DNA of 64,000 nucleotides, from contig CM046350.1 in assembly GCA_025403435.1 (NCBI GenBank), positions 32,145,346-32,209,345 on the forward strand, written 5' to 3'. Under the pieces are notes generated by a model, which was not told where the DNA came from, did not search any database, and saw only the letters and a list, made by a program, of their open reading frames with translations. The stretch is from Artocarpus heterophyllus (lineage: Eukaryota; Streptophyta; Magnoliopsida; Rosales; Moraceae). This document shows positions 60,374-64,000 of this stretch, piece after piece. A program made the translations under genes and the position numbers. How positions within the stretch are numbered: the first letter of the stretch is position 1; every line of letters starts with the position of its first letter.

Positions 60374-62464
60374 TGTAATGACCAAGGGAAATTCATAAAT
60401 AAAATCTAATATTTAATTAGGTTTAATTAATAAATTTACCATTAAAAATTTTATTTTCTATAATTTTAACATGAAACCAGCAGTGTTGTTGCCTATTCCT
60501 CGTCAAATAAGTTACACTGAGTTCCACCTGAGAGATGTAAATATGATAGGGATGAACATCGACATGCCTAGTAGGAAAAATCATTACTCACCTTAAGGTT
60601 TTATTCATTACCATATTAAAACTGCATAGTTAGTTAGTTACCATCATATTCCAGATTATGAGGTTCATTATGATTACATTCCGTGTATATCATAGTTAAT
60701 CATTATAACTTTTACAATTCATCATTATTCCTAGGTATGCACGTTAAATAGAGTATCACTCAACTCATCAAAACCTAAATGGGCATGCTTGGCCACCGTC
60801 CAAACATTCCAAGGGTATTTGGTGAGGGGATATCAAGCCCCGAGTCCTTACCAAGTCGATTTCTATACAGTGCGTTCTGGGACTTTCGACCCAAGGGAGC
60901 ATCATCACCTCCACCTTATTTTACCGTTTAAGGTATTCATGCCCAAGGATATAACCGCCGCCCTCTTCACATCTCACCATTCCTCTATATTCAATTATTA
61001 TTTATAAAGTCAATTTTCCCAACCATGCTTCTCAATTTACAACATATGTTAAATCATTATGTTTCTCGCTGTACAATATAGGACGGGTTCCACATCATCA
61101 TGTTATAGATATAATCATATACATTCAAAATATCATATACATCTTGCAACGTAAAACAACCAAATTTTAATTTACCAGAACCTCACAAAAGATGAGTAAT
61201 AGAATCCCTACCTTTTCACAAATATCCACTGATAATTTCCAGATTACACAATTCACCATGTAAGCTTCAAGTACGTTGTTATCCTAAAACATATAAAGTA
61301 ACTATACTTTAACTTAAATCCTAGTTTTTCATTATATTAATTTATTTTTTTATTCTTATTAGTGTGCCATAATTATTAACATACTAAAATTGTAAATATA
61401 AATTTTCTAACTTACTTTTAGTAAATTATAAAATAACAATAAAATAAAAAAATACATGAATTTTATTTTGTTACAAAATATATTAAATTAGATTTTTTAA
61501 AATAAATAATATGATTTTAAAATATTTATAATTAGAATAATTAAAAAGTTTAATAGTTATAAAATTATTTGAAATTATAACCTGTATAGAAAACTATTTA
61601 TTATTTCTGAACCATTAAATATCAAATAACTATCCTTGTTCTAGTGGTTTCGCCCCCTCTTACTTGACTTGAGGTTGAAGGTTCGAATCCTATCTAAAGC
61701 TTCTTTTTATTTAATTTCTATATGGAAAAACGACATGCAGTTTATAGGGAAAACAACATGTCATTTTTCACCTAGAAAAACTCATACAGAGAACCTAAAT
61801 TTTTTTTTCTAAACCCTTTAATCCAATTCTTAATTTCCTAACAACTTTTTAAACATTAAAACTATATATAAATAATAAACAATCATCTCTATATATCAAA
61901 AACATATATTTCACAATCTACATACCAAAATACAGCTTAAAATCAAAGTTAAAGTTTTAAAAATCTAACCTCAAAACTTAGTTCAAAAGTTGAGTTTTGA
62001 TGTTGGAAACATTCAAGCCGCTTCAATCCTTGAGTTTGCAGGTGGTTATTTGTGGAGATTTGAGAGAAATGACTTGAAGATTTTACTTGAGTTTTGCCTT
62101 GAACTTTCTCTGTTTTTGGCTTTGTTATTAAGGAAGAAAAAGAGAAGAGAAAAGAGGAAAGCAGGGAGAATAAGGGACATGGAGCTGGATTGATTTAAAA
62201 GGAAGCAAAATAATGGAAGGGAGGGGGACAAGGCAGGTAAGTCATGGAAGGGATTTGAAAGAAAGAAACGAAGAAGTAGTTGAGGAGAAGATGTCCATGT
62301 CTCCTCAGGAAACTTTGTCAAAAAAATGCCAAAGTGACATTTATGTAAATAAGTGAAACATCTAGGGATGATTTAGTAATTTTTAAATACAATTAAAATT
62401 TCAAATTGCCATGTTTATACATTAAATTTACAAAATTATTCATGTTAAAATAATGGGTGTTACA
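60374..62464 (-). repeat. 3' LTR of the gypsy chromodomain element
   Basis: Plus strand starts TGTAATGACC and ends GGGTGTTACA. It contains a tRNA-like segment at 61632-61700 and a purine-rich tract at about 62130-62290. There is no open frame of note. Confidence 0.8.
61632..61700 (+). repeat. tRNA-like (SINE-type) segment with A and B boxes
   Basis: CTAGTGGTTTCG resembles an internal A box. The B box GGTTCGAATCC is a perfect match to GGTTCRANTCC. They are spaced about 40 bases apart, as in tRNA-derived SINEs. The acceptor stem does not pair well, so it is not a good tRNA gene. No poly-A tail or clear duplication is visible. Confidence 0.45.
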
Positions 62465-62520
62465 GTTCTCACCTCCTTTAAAAATTTCTTCCTCGAAATT
62501 TCCTATAATTGATTACAGTA

Positions 62521-63582
62521 TTAAAACAAATATGGGTATTTTTCTCTCATCTCAAACTCGAGTTCCCATGTAGCTTCCTCTTCACCATGATGTTGCCACA
62601 TCACTTTCACTAAAGGAATTTGACGACGATGTAATGTTTTTATCTCATGATCTAATATCTGAATAAGAACTTCTTCATTAGTCGTATCTTCCTGAATTGG
62701 GATATCTGACCACATGATCACATGTGAAGGATCGAGTTCATACTTTTTCAGCATCGATACATGGAAGACATTATGTACATGAGACAACTGCGGTGGCAAA
62801 TCTAAACGATATGCTAGCTTTCCAATTCTTTCCACAATCTCGAATGGTCCCGTATACCTTGGTGCTAACATTTCTTTAACACCAAATCGAGATACACCAC
62901 GCTTTGGTTTCACCTTCAGAAATACAAAGTCTCCGACCATAAACTCCAAAGGCCGTCTCCTTTTATCCGTATAGATCTTCTGTCGACTTTAGGCTGTCTT
63001 TAGACGTTCGGGAATGATCCAGGTCTTGTCCGTTGTTTCCCTAATGAACTGAGGCCCAAGTTCAAGGCGCTCTTCTTTTTCAGCCCAACACAATGGAGAT
63101 CTACAAGGCCTACCATATAAAGCCTCATATAGAGCCATTCCAATGCTCACTTGATAATTGTTGTTGTATGTGAACTCAACATATGGCAGCTGTACAGCCC
63201 AATTAGTTCCAAAGTCTAGCACATAAGCCCGAAGCATATCCTCGAGAATTTAGAACTTTGATGTAAAATGTGTATCCCTATCAGAGACTATTGACATTGG
63301 TACACCATGCAATGTCACTATATTCTCCACATATAATTGGCATAACTTCGAGACATTGTAATTGGTGCTGACTGGAATAAAGTGGGTTATTTTTGTCAAA
63401 CAATCTACAATTACCCGAACAGCATCATGCCCCATTTGATTCTTAGGAAATCTGGTAACAAAGTCCATTGTCACATGATCCCATTTCCATTCTGGAATAG
63501 GTAGGCTCCTTAAGTCGCCTCCAGGCTTTTGATGTTCTGCTTTAACCTGCTGACACGTCATGCACTTAGAGACAAAGGTCGC
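62521..63582 (-). pseudogene. Gypsy integrase with chromodomain, broken and interrupted
   Basis: Read from 63582 leftward: the integrase zinc-finger end (C-Q-Q-V-K-A-E-H), the core with M-D-F-V-T...[10 protein letters not shown] (63561-63250), then directly E-D-M-L-R-A-Y-V-L-D-F-G (63237). The segment of about 30 residues that normally lies between, with the third catalytic acid, is absent. The last frame (62949-62521) has the G-P-F/Y motif (Y-T-G-P-F-E-I-V) and a chromodomain ending W-Q-H-H-G-E-E-E-A-T-W-E-L-E. In chromoviruses this tail targets integration to marked chromatin. The product would be inactive. Confidence 0.9.
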
Positions 63583-64000
63583 TGTTGGAAAAAAGAGTGC
63601 GCAAGCGGAATTTTAAAAACTTTACATCAAAGTATTTTCCAAAACACAAGTTTGACATGCTATATGCATAAATTAACCAGATCTTACTATCCTTTGTATG
63701 CCGAAGAACTCTCGCAAAATGTGAAGAGAAGTAACGTTCCAAAAAAGCCTCAACTAACTGGTCTTCTTTGCTATTCTCTATCCACGACCGGAGTGAGTGT
63801 GGGCTCGCACATACAGCTCTTCCACTAGGTGACTCTCCTTCCAACCAATCGAGAGAACCCACAGCAAGTGTTCGTAATTTGTGAACAAAAGTTCTCAAGG
63901 AGTTTTCAGATTCTCACTAGTAGAGTATCACTCTTAATCTCTTAATTGATCTTAGTAACTCTTAAGAATTACTCCCTTTATATAGAGATTGGACCTAGGG
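63583..64000 (-). mobile_element. Copia-family LTR, partial, inserted in gypsy integrase
   Basis: Starts TGTTGGAAAAAAGAG and matches the first 420 bases of the LTR at 58037 in the same orientation. It begins immediately after integrase codons, so it is a later insertion. Whether it is a solo LTR or part of a full element cannot be seen. Confidence 0.85.

Larger units (their letters stand above)
60369..64000 (-). mobile_element. Ty3/gypsy chromodomain element, minus strand, running off the window
   Basis: 3' LTR 60374-62464, polypurine tract (complement of 62465-62479, AAAGGAGGTGAGAAC), then pol read leftward from 63561 to 62521. The chromodomain at the pol end and the TGTAACACCC LTR start fit the Tekay/Del group of chromoviruses. 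It interrupts the copia leader at 60374. The five bases before it are AAACT, but the other flank is outside the window, so the duplication cannot be checked. A copia LTR interrupts it at 63583. Confidence 0.87.

Noticed and set aside
61632..61700. Functional tRNA gene
   Set aside because: A and B boxes are good but the acceptor and anticodon stems do not pair convincingly.
1..64000. CRISPR arrays, rRNA genes, bacterial operons or a novel defence cassette
   Set aside because: No regular spacer-repeat array, rRNA landmarks or clustered intact non-transposon genes are visible on either strand.

Overview
The window is nuclear DNA of a flowering plant, probably a eudicot. The grounds are a host gene with plant-type GT-AG introns encoding an ankyrin/PGG membrane protein, strongly AT-rich intergenic DNA, and layered LTR retrotransposons (Ty1/copia, Ty3/gypsy with chromodomain) plus hAT, Mutator-like and MITE elements. 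The species cannot be named from the sequence. I see no bacterial-type operon, CRISPR array or rRNA.

Layout. About 1-10,090 holds the only host gene that looks functional: an ITN1/ACD6-like ankyrin-repeat protein of about 632 residues. It has five coding exons (2525-2732, 5224-5700, 6233-6379, 8487-8932, 9287-9907) that join in one open frame, although MITEs and larger hAT-like elements sit in its introns. About 10,095-13,080 is a patchwork of a gypsy-type LTR, another LTR remnant, a 72-base tip of a copia LTR and a broken minus-strand gypsy pol. 13,079-16,597 is a decayed hAT (BED-finger/RICESLEEPER-like) transposon, cut by a minus-strand LTR element with LTRs of about 3.9 kb and a non-coding interior (16,598-22,732). 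22,733-28,757 carries a frameshifted, intronless LOG (cytokinin-activating enzyme) retrocopy and remnants resembling Tat/Athila gypsy elements.

28,758-38,349 is a complete but mutated plus-strand copia element (9.6 kb, 2.0-kb LTRs, 5-base target duplication CTATT). 38,355-50,137 is relic-rich: a solo gypsy LTR (41,842-43,985), a related LTR split by a 1.38-kb Mutator-like element (45,229-46,611), a MITE and a short tandem duplication. 50,138-64,000 is a nest. A plus-strand copia LTR is interrupted by a minus-strand copia element of the same family. The leader of that element carries both a solo LTR of the same family (target duplication GGTAT) and a minus-strand chromodomain gypsy element. 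The gypsy integrase is in turn broken by another copia LTR that runs off the window.

The ankyrin gene is the one probable working gene. The transposons explain nearly everything else. The observation I find least explained is a degenerate, palindrome-like repeat of about 22 bases (core near TTCGGCCTGCCGAA). It recurs in tandem in the promoter side of the copia LTRs, in the copia leader and in an unrelated gypsy LTR. I did not find a convincing new enzymatic or defence system.
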